Below, one piece after another: positions 8,398 to 17,097 of a stretch of DNA of 64,000 bases (the stretch's first letter is position 1; the number at the start of each line of letters is the position of its first letter). The position numbers were made by a program, and so were the translations under genes. This DNA comes from Spirochaetales bacterium (GTDB lineage Bacteria; Spirochaetota; Spirochaetia; JABEVK01): positions 1-64,000 of the forward strand of contig CANJXC010000009.1 of the NCBI GenBank assembly GCA_947478845.1, given 5' to 3'. Under the pieces are notes generated by a model that searched no databases, had not been told where the DNA came from, and saw only the letters and a list, made by a program, of their open reading frames with translations.

Positions 8398-8819
8398 CCT
8401 TAGTGGATGCCAATCTGCTCGTGTACGCGGTGGTTAAGGAAATGCCCCAGCATCAGGCCGCCAAGAAATGGCTGGATGAGAGGATCAATGGCTACGCCCC
8501 CGTTGGGTTACCGTGGCCGTCCTTGCTGGGGTTTGTGCGCCTCACCACGAACGCGAGGGTGTTCAGCCAGCCGCTCAGCCTCGCCGATTCATGGGCCATT
8601 GTTCAGGGATGGCTGGCCTGCGCCAAGGTTTGGGTGCCCGTGGAAACCGCTGATCACGCCGCAGTGCTGCAACACCTGCTTCCCTTTGCCGAACCAGGTG
8701 CGAACTTGGTACCCGACCTGCACCTCGCAGCCCTGGCTTTGGCCCACGGCCTTATTCTCTGTTCAACCGACGCCGATTATTCCAGGTTTACACCCCTTCG
8801 ATGGGAGAACCCGCTGTAG
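8394..8819 (+). CDS. vapC: VapC-type PIN-domain ribonuclease toxin
   Basis: A 141-aa PIN-domain endoribonuclease, expected to cleave tRNA or rRNA when free of VapB. Metal-binding acids are visible: D5 in VDANLLVYA, the Asp of LVPDLHLAALAL and the Asp pair in CSTDADYSRF. It belongs to the subgroup with LPWPSLLGFVRLTTN-RVF, in which the usual second-helix Glu is replaced. The C-terminal RF-PLRWENPL is the typical ending. It starts with TTG inside the antitoxin stop (TTGA), so its rate of synthesis is probably kept low. Confidence 0.87.
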   Translation: MTLVDANLLVYAVVKEMPQHQAAKKWLDERINGYAPVGLPWPSLLGFVRLTTNARVFSQPLSLADSWAIVQGWLACAKVWVPVETADHAAVLQHLLPFAEPGANLVPDLHLAALALAHGLILCSTDADYSRFTPLRWENPL

Positions 8820-8832
8820 TCGTTGCTTCTAG

Positions 8833-8862
8833 TCGACTTCACCGCCCTGAACGGTTTATTAT
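8833..8862 (+). promoter_or_regulatory. Candidate dcp promoter
   Basis: TCGACT and TATTAT are separated by 18 bases, and TATTAT ends 9 bases before the dcp ATG. No Shine-Dalgarno lies between, so the mRNA would be nearly leaderless. Confidence 0.4.
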
Positions 8863-8871
8863 AGGGGCCTT

Positions 8872-10905
8872 ATGCAGCCTTCCAACCCCCTTCTTCAGCC
8901 ATGGAATACACCCTACGGCCTGCCTCCTTTTGACCTGATCCGTACCGAACACTACGCGCCGGCCCTCGAGGTGGCCATGGCCGAACAGGTCGATGAAGTG
9001 GAGGTCATTGCCACCTCGGCATTGCCACCGACCTTTGCCAACACGATTGACGCCTTCGACCGATGCGGAGCGTCCTTGAGCCGGGTTTACAGTGTCTTCG
9101 GTAATCTCACCAGCAACCTCACCAACGAGGCCTTGCAAGCGGTCGAGCTCGAGTACAGCCCTAAACTTGCCGTGCATTCGCAAAAGTTCTACCTCGATTC
9201 CCGTCTTTTCGCCCGCGTCGATGCGGTGTACAACGCCCGGCACAACAGCGGGCTCGATGAGGTGCAGATTCGCTTGGTGGAGCGCCTCCATCTTGATTTT
9301 GTGCTGTCGGGAGCCAAGCTCGACGCGACAAAAAAGGCCCGCTTAGCCGAATTAGTGGAACAGCTGTCGCAGAAGTGCACCACCTTTGGTCAGTATGTGT
9401 TGGCCGACGAAGACCAGACCATCATCGTGTTTGATTCGCAAGCCGACTTAGCCGGCCTGCCAACAGAGCTCATCGAAGCTGCCGCCCAATGTGCCAAAGA
9501 CCACGGCCATGAGGGGAGGTGGGCACTCACCACCAGCCGTTCCTTTGTCGAGCCGTTTCTCACCCGTTCCAGCCGCCGGGATTTGCGCAAGAAAGTTTAC
9601 GACCAGTTCTCGGCGCGCGGTGAAATGCACCCCGAGCGCGATACCAAGCCGCTGATTGCCCAGATACTGAAGCTGCGAACGGAGATGGCGCACATCCACG
9701 GCCACCAGAGTTTCTCCGACTATGCCCTAGTGAGCCGGATGGCCAAGAATCCAGCCAACGTGGCCGATCTTTTGGGGCAGGTGTGGCCTGCGGCCCTGAA
9801 GCGTTCTCGCGAGGAGCAACAACTTTTGCTATCGGTGGCTAAAGCCGACGGCCTGACCGCCCTCGAGGCTTGGGACTGGCGTTACTACGCTGAGAAGGTT
9901 CGCCTTCGCGACTATCAACTCGACGACGGTGAGATCAAGCCCTACTTCACCCTCGACAACATGCTTCAAGCAATGTTCTACGCTGCGGGCCGACTGTATC
10001 AGGTGAGTTTCCAAGAAGTGACTGGCACAGCTCCCCTCTACCACCCCGACGCACGGCTGTTTGAGATGAGAAGAGCCGACGGTAGTCTTCAGGGTATTTT
10101 CATCAGCGACAATTACTCCCGCACGGGCAAGCATTCCGGTGCGTGGATGAGCAACTACCGCGAGCAGAGCGAGGGTGTTTTGCCCATCGTCAGCAACAAC
10201 AACAACTTCACCCAGGGCAAGCCTGGCGAGCCGGTGTTGCTGAGCTTCGACGATGTCGAGACGCTGTTCCATGAGTTCGGCCATGCGCTCCACAGTTTGC
10301 TCAGCGAGGTCAAGTACGAGGGACTCTCGGGCACCAACGTGCTGCAGGATTTTGTTGAGCTTCCCAGCCAACTGAACGAGCACTGGGCCCTTGCCCCTGA
10401 AGTGCTGGCAAAGTTCGCCAAACACGTCGATACCGGCGCCAGTATTCCCCCGGCTCTGGTGGAGAAAGTTCGCAAGGCCCGTACCTTCAACATGGGTTGG
10501 GAGACGGTGCAGTACCTCGGGCCGGCCCTACTGGACATGGCCCTTCATAGTCTAGGTGATGCAAACGGGTTTGATGCCGCCCTCTTCGAGCGCGAGGAGT
10601 CTCAACGCCTAGGAGTTCCCTCCGAGATTGGTTTGCGTCATCGACTGCCTCACTTCCAGCACTTGTTTACCGGTGAGGGTTATGCGGCCGGTTATTACGT
10701 TTACATGTGGGCCGAGGTTCTTGAGGCCGACGTTTTCAGTGCTTTCGAAGAAAAAGGCGACCTGTTCGATCCCGTGCTTTCGGCCAGGCTTAAGTTGACC
10801 CTACTGAGTATTGGCAACTCGGTTGATCCGGCACAGGCGTTCCGTAACTTCCGGGGCCGTGATCCACAGATCAGCGCTCTGTTGAAACAGCGGGGCTTGG
10901 CCTGA
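8872..10905 (+). CDS. dcp: Peptidyl-dipeptidase Dcp (M3 metallopeptidase)
   Basis: A 677-aa zinc peptidase that removes dipeptides from the C-terminus of short peptides, in the cytoplasm or periplasm depending on species. No signal peptide is visible, so it is probably cytoplasmic. The zinc motif HEFGHALH lies at about residues 465-472. Around it are DDVETLF and then LSGTN-LQDFVELPSQLNEHW, where the downstream Glu is the third zinc ligand. GYAAGYYVYMWAEVL near the C-terminus is the substrate-binding block. Length and N-terminus match Dcp better than oligopeptidase A. It is preceded by its own promoter and followed after 26 bases by an EamA gene. Confidence 0.92.
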   Translation: MQPSNPLLQPWNTPYGLPPFDLIRTEHYAPALEVAMAEQVDEVEVIATSALPPTFANTIDAFDRCGASLSRVYSVFGNLTSNLTNEALQAVELEYSPKLAVHSQKFYLDSRLFARVDAVYNARHNSGLDEVQIRLVERLHLDFVLSGAKLDATKKARLAELVEQLSQKCTTFGQYVLADEDQTIIVFDSQADLAGLPTELIEAAAQCAKDHGHEGRWALTTSRSFVEPFLTRSSRRDLRKKVYDQFSARGEMHPERDTKPLIAQILKLRTEMAHIHGHQSFSDYALVSRMAKNPANVADLLGQVWPAALKRSREEQQLLLSVAKADGLTALEAWDWRYYAEKVRLRDYQLDDGEIKPYFTLDNMLQAMFYAAGRLYQVSFQEVTGTAPLYHPDARLFEMRRADGSLQGIFISDNYSRTGKHSGAWMSNYREQSEGVLPIVSNNNNFTQGKPGEPVLLSFDDVETLFHEFGHALHSLLSEVKYEGLSGTNVLQDFVELPSQLNEHWALAPEVLAKFAKHVDTGASIPPALVEKVRKARTFNMGWETVQYLGPALLDMALHSLGDANGFDAALFEREESQRLGVPSEIGLRHRLPHFQHLFTGEGYAAGYYVYMWAEVLEADVFSAFEEKGDLFDPVLSARLKLTLLSIGNSVDPAQAFRNFRGRDPQISALLKQRGLA

Positions 10906-10931
10906 GCTCGAGCGGTTCCCCAGCACCTGCG

Positions 10932-11765
10932 GTGCTGGGCTCGCTTGCCCTCGTGGCCTGCGCGTTCTGCTGGAGCACGGCAGGTCTGTTCATCAAGCTG
11001 CTAGACTGGAATCCGCTCTGGATCGCCAGCCTGCGTAGCCTCATTGCAGGTGTCTTCCTGGTGATCGTGGTACGCCCTTGGAAGATCGTTTGGACCCCGA
11101 CGCTCGTTTTGGCCGCTGTCGCCAACGCCCTTTGCATGGTACTTTTTGTTCTGGCCAACAAAATGACCACTTCGGCCAACGCCATCCTCATCCAGTACTG
11201 GGCGCCCGTGCCCACGGCGCTGCTAGCGGTATACCTCCTAAAGGAAAAACTACACCCGGAGCAGATCGCTGCGCTGTTGGCCACCTTGGCGGGCTTGGTG
11301 TTGCTGTTTGCCGACAAACTCGGACCCGGCGCGTTGTGGGGCAACTTGGCTGCGCTGGCCTCGGGTCTGGCTTTCGCGTTCATGCTCATCCTCAACCGGC
11401 GACAAAAAGACGGTAATCCCGTGCATTCGATGTTGTTGTCGCAATTTATGGCGGGATTAGGCACCCTGGCGTTGGCGGCGTTTCAGCCCCTTCCGATCTT
11501 CACGCCGATCTCGATCGCCTTGATTCTCGCCTTGGGCGTGGTGCAGATGGGGTTGGCCGCCCTTTTCTTTGCCTACGGAATCAAGAGGGTAACGGCCACC
11601 ACCGGAAGCCTGCTGGTCGTCATAGAACCGCTGTTCAACCCCGTCTGGGTGTTCTTGGCCCTTGGAGAGACACCCAGTGGTTGGACCTTGGCCGGCGGGG
11701 CACTTATCCTCGTGAGCGTCACCGCAGCTACGGTCATCGGAGCGCGTCGAAAAACACCAGCCTGA
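10932..11765 (+). CDS. EamA/DMT-family metabolite exporter
   Basis: A 277-aa protein with about ten hydrophobic helices, made of two EamA repeats. The first begins CWSTAGLFIKLL and ends near residue 135; the second follows the basic loop LNRRQKDGNP. Members export amino acids, nucleotides or drugs; the substrate here is unknown. The start is a GTG 27 bases after the dcp stop. No in-frame ATG or good Shine-Dalgarno is present, so this start is uncertain. It converges with livF. Confidence 0.82.
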   Translation: MLGSLALVACAFCWSTAGLFIKLLDWNPLWIASLRSLIAGVFLVIVVRPWKIVWTPTLVLAAVANALCMVLFVLANKMTTSANAILIQYWAPVPTALLAVYLLKEKLHPEQIAALLATLAGLVLLFADKLGPGALWGNLAALASGLAFAFMLILNRRQKDGNPVHSMLLSQFMAGLGTLALAAFQPLPIFTPISIALILALGVVQMGLAALFFAYGIKRVTATTGSLLVVIEPLFNPVWVFLALGETPSGWTLAGGALILVSVTAATVIGARRKTPA

Positions 11766-11775
11766 AGTTGGTGAG

Positions 11776-12480
11776 CTATCCGCCCAAGTAGGCCTTTTGC
11801 ACTTCGGGGTTGCGTGCCAGCTCAGCGGCTGGGCCCTCCATGGTGAGGCGGCCGTTGGCGAGCACGTAGCCTCGGTGGGCCACTTTGAGTGCCATGCGTG
11901 CGTTCTGTTCCACCAGGAGAATGGTTGTTCCGCCTGAGTTCAGCTGCCGGATGATGTCAAAAATGGCCTCGACCAACAGGGGCGCCAAGCCCATACTCGG
12001 CTCGTCCAACAAGAGCAGACGCGGCGCCTGCATGAGGGCGCGTGCGATGGCCAACATTTGCTGCTCACCACCAGACAACGTGCCTCCCTTTTGACGCCGA
12101 CGTTCAGCAAGTCTCGGGAAAAGCTCAAAGGCCTTCTCCTTGCGCTCGCGGATGACGGCTTTGTCCCGCACCAAGTAGGCGCCGACGTCGAGGTTCTCTT
12201 CGACGGTCAGCCGGCCGAAAATACGCCTACCCTCGGGCACCTGGCTGATGCCCCGGCTGATGATTTTTTCAGGCGGGAGCTTGAGCAGTTCCTTGCCTTC
12301 GAACACGATGCTGCCGGTTTTCTGCTTGAGGAGGCCCGATATGGACCGAAGCGTCGTCGATTTTCCCGCTCCGTTGGATCCCAAGAGGGTGACAATCTCT
12401 CCTTGGGCCACCTTGAGCGAGAGGCCCGCGACGGCCTGAATTGGCCCATAGCCTGCGTTCAAATTGTTGAGTTCAAGCAT
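11776..12480 (-). CDS. livF: Branched-chain amino-acid ABC ATPase LivF
   Basis: A cytoplasmic ATPase of the high-affinity Leu/Ile/Val transporter, 234 aa. Walker A is GSNGAGKST, the signature LSGGEQQ, Walker B LLLLDEPSMGL, and the H-loop region is replaced by the VEQNARMAL variant typical of LivF. The start is the ATG giving MLELNNLNAGYG, which overlaps the end of livG by 8 bases. It is the last gene of livKHMGF. Confidence 0.93.
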   Translation of the reverse strand: MLELNNLNAGYGPIQAVAGLSLKVAQGEIVTLLGSNGAGKSTTLRSISGLLKQKTGSIVFEGKELLKLPPEKIISRGISQVPEGRRIFGRLTVEENLDVGAYLVRDKAVIRERKEKAFELFPRLAERRRQKGGTLSGGEQQMLAIARALMQAPRLLLLDEPSMGLAPLLVEAIFDIIRQLNSGGTTILLVEQNARMALKVAHRGYVLANGRLTMEGPAAELARNPEVQKAYLGG

Positions 12481-13252
12481 TGGCGCCCCCTTTACCGAGG
12501 TAGGCCTCGATGACGCGCGGGTTGGCCTTGACCTCTTCCGGCAGTCCGTCAGCAATCACCGAACCATATTCCAGCACCGTGATGCGGTCCGAAAGGGTCA
12601 TCACCATGGCCATGTCGTGCTCGATGAGAACAATGGTGAGGCCTAGGTCGGCCTTGAGCGCCAGGATGGTGTGCTTCAAATCTTCGGTTTCCTGCGGGTT
12701 CATACCAGCAGCGGGTTCGTCGAGCAATAGCAAGGTAGGCTCGAGTGCCAGCGCGCGGGCAATCTCGAGGCGGCGCTGATCACCGTAACTGAGGTTGGCT
12801 GCGAGGTCGTCGGCACGTTCGTCGAGTTGCAGGTAGCGCAGCAGTTCGTGCGCCCTAGCCTCGGCGCGGCGTTCCTCCTTGCCAAAACCTCCCCAGCGAA
12901 AAATGGCCGAGGCGTAGTTGGTGCGGATTCGGTTATGGTGCCCCACCAGCACATTCTCAAGCACCGTCATGCCCGAAAACAGGCGGATATTCTGAAACGT
13001 GCGGCCGATTCCCAGCGAGGCGATGGAGTCGCTTTTTTTTCCCGTAATGTTGCGGTTGCCGAACAGAACTTGTCCTTCATCGGGCTCGTATATGCCTGTG
13101 AGCAGGTTGAAAAAAGTGGTTTTGCCTGCACCGTTGGGTCCTATCACCGACAGGATTTTCCCTGCCTCGGCCCTTAGACTCACCTTGTTGACGGCCAAAA
13201 GCCCCCCGAAGCGTTTGCTGACGCCCTCTACCGTGAGCGAGCTGCCAGTCAT
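12473..13252 (-). CDS. livG: Branched-chain amino-acid ABC ATPase LivG
   Basis: The partner ATPase, 259 aa. It has the KRFGGLLAV start of LivG, Walker A GPNGAGKTT, LSYGDQRRLEIARAL as signature, Walker B LLLLDEPAAGM and the LIEHDMAMV histidine switch, with the C-terminal YLGKG common to LivG. Its ATG overlaps the livM stop (ATGA), and its own end overlaps livF, so the three genes are tightly coupled. Confidence 0.93.
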   Translation of the reverse strand: MTGSSLTVEGVSKRFGGLLAVNKVSLRAEAGKILSVIGPNGAGKTTFFNLLTGIYEPDEGQVLFGNRNITGKKSDSIASLGIGRTFQNIRLFSGMTVLENVLVGHHNRIRTNYASAIFRWGGFGKEERRAEARAHELLRYLQLDERADDLAANLSYGDQRRLEIARALALEPTLLLLDEPAAGMNPQETEDLKHTILALKADLGLTIVLIEHDMAMVMTLSDRITVLEYGSVIADGLPEEVKANPRVIEAYLGKGGANA

Positions 13253-14646
13253 GCTTCCTCCTCTCGGGAGCCGCGCCGTTCGGGAATGAGGCCCTCGGGA
13301 CGGAAGATCATCATCAGGATCAGAATTATTCCAAACACGAGGCGCTCGTATTTGGCTGGATCCACCTGGCTAGGTAGCTGGCTCATGGGAAATCCCAAGA
13401 GCACGGTACCATCTTGCCTCATGGTGTTAAGGACCTCGCTGAAACCCTTGAGCAGGTCGAGGTTGAGAATGGTCAGCGCCGCTGCACCAAGAATGACCCC
13501 CGGCACTGAGCCCATTCCACCGAGGACGACCATTCCCAAAATGGTGATCGAGGCGGTAAGCGTGAAGGTTTCGGGGCTCACGAAACCCCTCTGCGCGGCG
13601 AAAAGCACGCCCATGGCACCTGAGAACGCCGCTCCCGTGGCGAAAGCGAGCAGTTTGGTTTTCACCATGGGGATGCCCATGGCCTTGGCTGCAATCTCGT
13701 CCTCACGGATGGCCACCCAAGCTCGGCCAAACTTTGAGCGAGCGAGGTTGACGTTCACGAGCACGATGAAGCCGATGATCACCAATACCAGCAAGTAAAA
13801 GAACAGCTGGTAGTCGGTCGAGGCCGAACGCGGAATGCCCAAAGCGGCCAGAAGGGCTTGAAAGCCTTCAATGGGCGGCTTGGTGATGCCCGTGATGCCC
13901 TGGGGTCCGTTGGTCAGGTTGAGCGGGTGGTCAAGGTTGTTGGCCAAAATACGCACCACTTCGCCCAGCCCCAGGGTGACGATGGCCAGGTAGTCACCCC
14001 GCAGCCGCAGGGCCGGCAGCCCGATGAGGATGCCCGTCGCCGCCGTGGCCAGAATAGCCAGCCCCATGAACAGGTACACGAAGTTCCCATTCAGCGGTAC
14101 CCACGTGGTGAGGAAGTGCTGAACCTGCGACGAGCCGAAGATGGCCCAGGTGTAGGCTCCGATGGCGAAAAACGCTGCGTAGCCCATGTCGAGCAGGCCC
14201 GCCATGCCCACCACCACGTTCAGACCCAAGGCCATGGCAGAGTAAATGCCGATTTGAATGCCCAATTCAAACAGGAAGGTGTTGGCGAAGCCCGCAATGG
14301 GGATGCCCAAAAGCAACACCGCCGCACCGAGAAGCACCTTGAGCCACACGGCCACTTTGGGGAGCCTGAGGAGCAGCACCAGGACGCCAACGAGAGCAAT
14401 AAACAGCAAGTCGCCGCCAATTTTTGAGGCTAATCCCAGCGTCGCCTCGAGAGTGAGCACAGCCAGCGCAGCCAGCTTCCAGCGTGGGTCCGGCGGAAAA
14501 GCAGCGAGCACAAACAAGGTGGCATAAGCCGCCAACACGGCAGCGGCACCCCAGCCCAGCGCCAAAAAGCCTCCCATCGCAGCGAGGAGAAGAACGGTCA
14601 CTGCCAGCCGGGCAGTAGCAGGAACTGCACCAACGAACCGGTTCAT
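13249..14646 (-). CDS. livM: Branched-chain amino-acid ABC permease LivM
   Basis: An inner-membrane permease of 465 aa. About four N-terminal hydrophobic segments (residues 10-110) precede the conserved LivM core, which starts near IGIYSAMALGLNVVVGMAGLLDMGYAAFFAIGAY. The ATPase-docking region contains GRAWVAIREDEIAAKAMGI. It is about 40 residues longer than E. coli LivM, all at the N-terminus, as in many other bacteria. It lies 34 bases after livH and overlaps livG. Confidence 0.92.
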   Translation of the reverse strand: MNRFVGAVPATARLAVTVLLLAAMGGFLALGWGAAAVLAAYATLFVLAAFPPDPRWKLAALAVLTLEATLGLASKIGGDLLFIALVGVLVLLLRLPKVAVWLKVLLGAAVLLLGIPIAGFANTFLFELGIQIGIYSAMALGLNVVVGMAGLLDMGYAAFFAIGAYTWAIFGSSQVQHFLTTWVPLNGNFVYLFMGLAILATAATGILIGLPALRLRGDYLAIVTLGLGEVVRILANNLDHPLNLTNGPQGITGITKPPIEGFQALLAALGIPRSASTDYQLFFYLLVLVIIGFIVLVNVNLARSKFGRAWVAIREDEIAAKAMGIPMVKTKLLAFATGAAFSGAMGVLFAAQRGFVSPETFTLTASITILGMVVLGGMGSVPGVILGAAALTILNLDLLKGFSEVLNTMRQDGTVLLGFPMSQLPSQVDPAKYERLVFGIILILMMIFRPEGLIPERRGSREEEA

Positions 14647-14680
14647 AGGGAAGCACCTCCGTTGTAGCTTTGGAAGTGGT

Positions 14681-15640
14681 TCATACTTTCTCCTTGACGA
14701 TCTGCCCTAGGAGCCCTTGAGGACGGAAGAGGAGAAGCAAGATGAGGATGAGGAAGGCTAAAACATCCTTGTATTCGGTTCCGAAGGCACCACCGGTGAG
14801 CACGGGCAGAAAGGTCCCCGCCAGGGTTTCGATTTCTCCGAGCACCAAGCCACCTACCACGGCGCCCGGAATGTTGCCGATGCCGCCGAGCACCGCGGCC
14901 GTGAAGGCCTTAATGCCGGGCAAAAAACCCACATAAGGACTCACCGTGGTGTACTGCAGGGCAAATAACACGCCCGCCACGCCGCCAAGGGCGCCGCCGA
15001 TAAGAAAGGTCCGGCTGATGATCTTTTCGGGGTCGATGCCCATCAGGCCGGCAGTGGAGGGGTCTTGAGCCACCGAGCGAATGGCGAGCCCCAGTCGCGT
15101 GCGGCCGACAAGCCACGTCAGGGCGCCAAGCATCACCAGACTCACGCCGATGAGGATGAAACTCTTGTATTGAATGAAGATACCGAACAGAGTGACGCTC
15201 TGCTCCAGCTCGCCGACGTTTTTCATACTGAGGAAGAACTCGTTGTGCCAAAGGCCCTCGAGGAGCTTGACCAGGTCTTGGAGAACGAAGCTGACTCCGA
15301 AGGCCGTGATGAGCGGAACCAAGCGATTTTTTGTGCCCCGCTTGCGCAGAGGTCGATACGCAAGGCGCTCCACGCCAACAGCGGTAAGGCCAGAGATTAG
15401 TCCTCCGAGAATCACTGCGACAACGAGCAGAATATAGGGGTTAGGCACATAGCCGGTGAGCGACCGGAACACTTCGATACCCACCACGGAGCCAATCATA
15501 AAAATCTCGGAGTGGGCGAAGTTGATCAGCTCAAGCACGCCGTAAACCATGGTGTAGCCAAGGGCAATCATGGCGTAGACAAAGCCGAGAAGCAGGCCAT
15601 CAAAAAGCACCTGGGGCAAAAGCAACAACAATGTATCCAA
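14681..15640 (-). CDS. livH: Branched-chain amino-acid ABC permease LivH
   Basis: An inner-membrane permease of about 319 aa with eight or so helices. Landmarks are FDGLLLGFVYAMIALGYTMVYGVL, INFAHSEIFMIG and the docking loop RTRLGLAIRSVAQDPSTAGLMG. I place the start at a TTG (MDTLLLLLPQVL) because AGGAG lies 7 bases upstream of it; the frame is open for 21 more codons with no similarity. It follows the livK terminator directly, so its transcript probably arises by read-through. Confidence 0.9.
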   Translation of the reverse strand: MDTLLLLLPQVLFDGLLLGFVYAMIALGYTMVYGVLELINFAHSEIFMIGSVVGIEVFRSLTGYVPNPYILLVVAVILGGLISGLTAVGVERLAYRPLRKRGTKNRLVPLITAFGVSFVLQDLVKLLEGLWHNEFFLSMKNVGELEQSVTLFGIFIQYKSFILIGVSLVMLGALTWLVGRTRLGLAIRSVAQDPSTAGLMGIDPEKIISRTFLIGGALGGVAGVLFALQYTTVSPYVGFLPGIKAFTAAVLGGIGNIPGAVVGGLVLGEIETLAGTFLPVLTGGAFGTEYKDVLAFLILILLLLFRPQGLLGQIVKEKV

Positions 15641-15653
15641 CCCGACACTCCTC

Positions 15654-15698
15654 AAAAAAAGGCGGCCCGGGGCGAGTGTAAACCCGCTTCGGGCCGCT
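15654..15698 (-). terminator. Rho-independent terminator/attenuator after livK
   Basis: Read on the minus strand, GCGGCCCG and CGGGCCGC form an 8-bp GC stem around a loop of about 20 bases, followed at once by seven Ts. It lies 22 bases after the livK stop and just before the livH Shine-Dalgarno. This would let the binding protein be made in excess over the membrane subunits. Confidence 0.75.
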
Positions 15699-15719
15699 GT
15701 CAAAAACTAAGTCGCGAGA

Positions 15720-16892
15720 TTAGGACTTAGGAGCGGCGGGGGCGTCCACCGAGACGCTCTTGATCACCTTGTTGTTGGCGTACACGCCGGCAGCATCGTA
15801 CTTCAGGATGAAGTAGTCGGCCTTGGCAATGTCGCCCTTGCTGTCAAAGGTCACCAGACCGGTGAGCCCATCGTACTTGATGGAACGAACCGCCTTGGTC
15901 ACGGCGTCACGGGAGGGCTTCTTGCCCCCGTTGGCTTTAATGGCGGCTTCCAGAGCGTTCAGGATGATTTTAGCGCTGTCGTACGAGTAAATACCGAAAC
16001 CTTCCAGATCTTTTCCGAACTTAGCTTTGAAGCCCTTGGCCAAAGCAGCTGCTTTGGGGAAAGACGACACAGGACCGGCCACTGTCGTGTAGTAGGTGTT
16101 GGTCGCGTTGGCCGCACCAGCGAGATTGATGTAGTCGCCTGAGTCCAGACCGTCACCACCCAGAATGGGGGTCTTCACACCGCGCTCGCGCAGTTGCTTG
16201 GTGAAGGGACCAATCTGGTCGTAGGTGCCACCAAAGTACACAAGCTCAGGGTTGAAGGCCAGAATTTGGGTGATGATGGGGATGAAGTTGGTCTTTTCTT
16301 CGGTGCCGACAAAAGCGCTGTCGGGGATCGAGGCGCCGAGCTTCACGGCCGCATCCTTGAACGCCTGAGCCAGACCTTGTCCGTAAGCCGACTTGTCATT
16401 CAACACGAAAATCTTCTTGGCCTTGAGCTCGTTGACGGCAAACGCGGCACCAGCTGGGCCCTGCACGTCGTCACGACCGCAAATACGGTTGACGTTGGCC
16501 AGAAGGCGGTCGGTTACGCGGGGGTTGGTGTTTGCGGGGCTGACCATCACGAGGTTGACCGTCTTGTACACTTCCGAAGACGGAATGGCGACGCCCGAGT
16601 TGAAGTGGCCGACCACACCCACGATGTCGGGATCGTTGATGATGCGGTTGGCGTTCGAGACTCCGGTGTCGGGATTCGCCTGATCGTCGTAGGGAGTCAG
16701 CTGTAGATCAAAACCAAGCTTTTTGAAATTGGCCTGGGCTTCCTCCACCGCGTATTGGGCACCAAGCTTGAGCTGCTCGCCGAAGGCCGACTGGCCGCCG
16801 GACAGCGGGGATTGCGTGGCAATCTTGATCACCTGGGCATTCAAACCCATGGCGGCCACGAGCACCAGCGCCGTCAGAATCATTCTCTTCAT
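15720..16892 (-). CDS. livK: Branched-chain amino-acid binding protein LivK
   Basis: A periplasmic solute-binding protein of 390 aa, type I fold. A signal peptide is visible (MKRMILTALVLVAAMGLNAQ), with cleavage expected after the Ala of LNA. No lipobox Cys is present, so it should be soluble. The mature start VIKIATQSPLSGGQSAFGEQ, then ELVYFGGTYDQIG and ILGGDGL, are typical of LivJ/LivK. The start is the ATG preceded by a strong GAGGAGG. First gene of livKHMGF. The 205-base gap to nadR holds the promoter, and two copies of CAAATGGC lie just upstream. Confidence 0.93.
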   Translation of the reverse strand: MKRMILTALVLVAAMGLNAQVIKIATQSPLSGGQSAFGEQLKLGAQYAVEEAQANFKKLGFDLQLTPYDDQANPDTGVSNANRIINDPDIVGVVGHFNSGVAIPSSEVYKTVNLVMVSPANTNPRVTDRLLANVNRICGRDDVQGPAGAAFAVNELKAKKIFVLNDKSAYGQGLAQAFKDAAVKLGASIPDSAFVGTEEKTNFIPIITQILAFNPELVYFGGTYDQIGPFTKQLRERGVKTPILGGDGLDSGDYINLAGAANATNTYYTTVAGPVSSFPKAAALAKGFKAKFGKDLEGFGIYSYDSAKIILNALEAAIKANGGKKPSRDAVTKAVRSIKYDGLTGLVTFDSKGDIAKADYFILKYDAAGVYANNKVIKSVSVDAPAAPKS

Positions 16893-17062
16893 AAATACCT
16901 CCTCAGGTAATTGCGCCATTTGCAAAAAGAGTGCCATTTGTTCAAGTCCACCCAAGAGCCTTAAGGGGAAGGAGTTATTGCCCGTAATCCATGGGAAGCT
17001 TCGGCGAATTACCCTACATCGCGGAAGTAGACCTACATTTACGTAAGAGAATTTTCCGCCAC

Positions 17063-17091
17063 TTTTCAAGGGCCCACGCGTGGTGTAGTGT
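17063..17091 (+). promoter_or_regulatory. Candidate nadR promoter, leaderless
   Basis: TTTTCA and TAGTGT are separated by exactly 17 bases. TAGTGT ends 6 bases before the nadR ATG and no Shine-Dalgarno is present, so transcription should begin at or next to the start codon. Confidence 0.5.
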
Positions 17092-17097
17092 AGCGCC

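Noticed and set aside
16893-17097. A small gene or riboswitch between livK and nadR
   Set aside because: No conserved frame or recognisable aptamer is visible. The region is explained by divergent promoters and the livK ribosome site.
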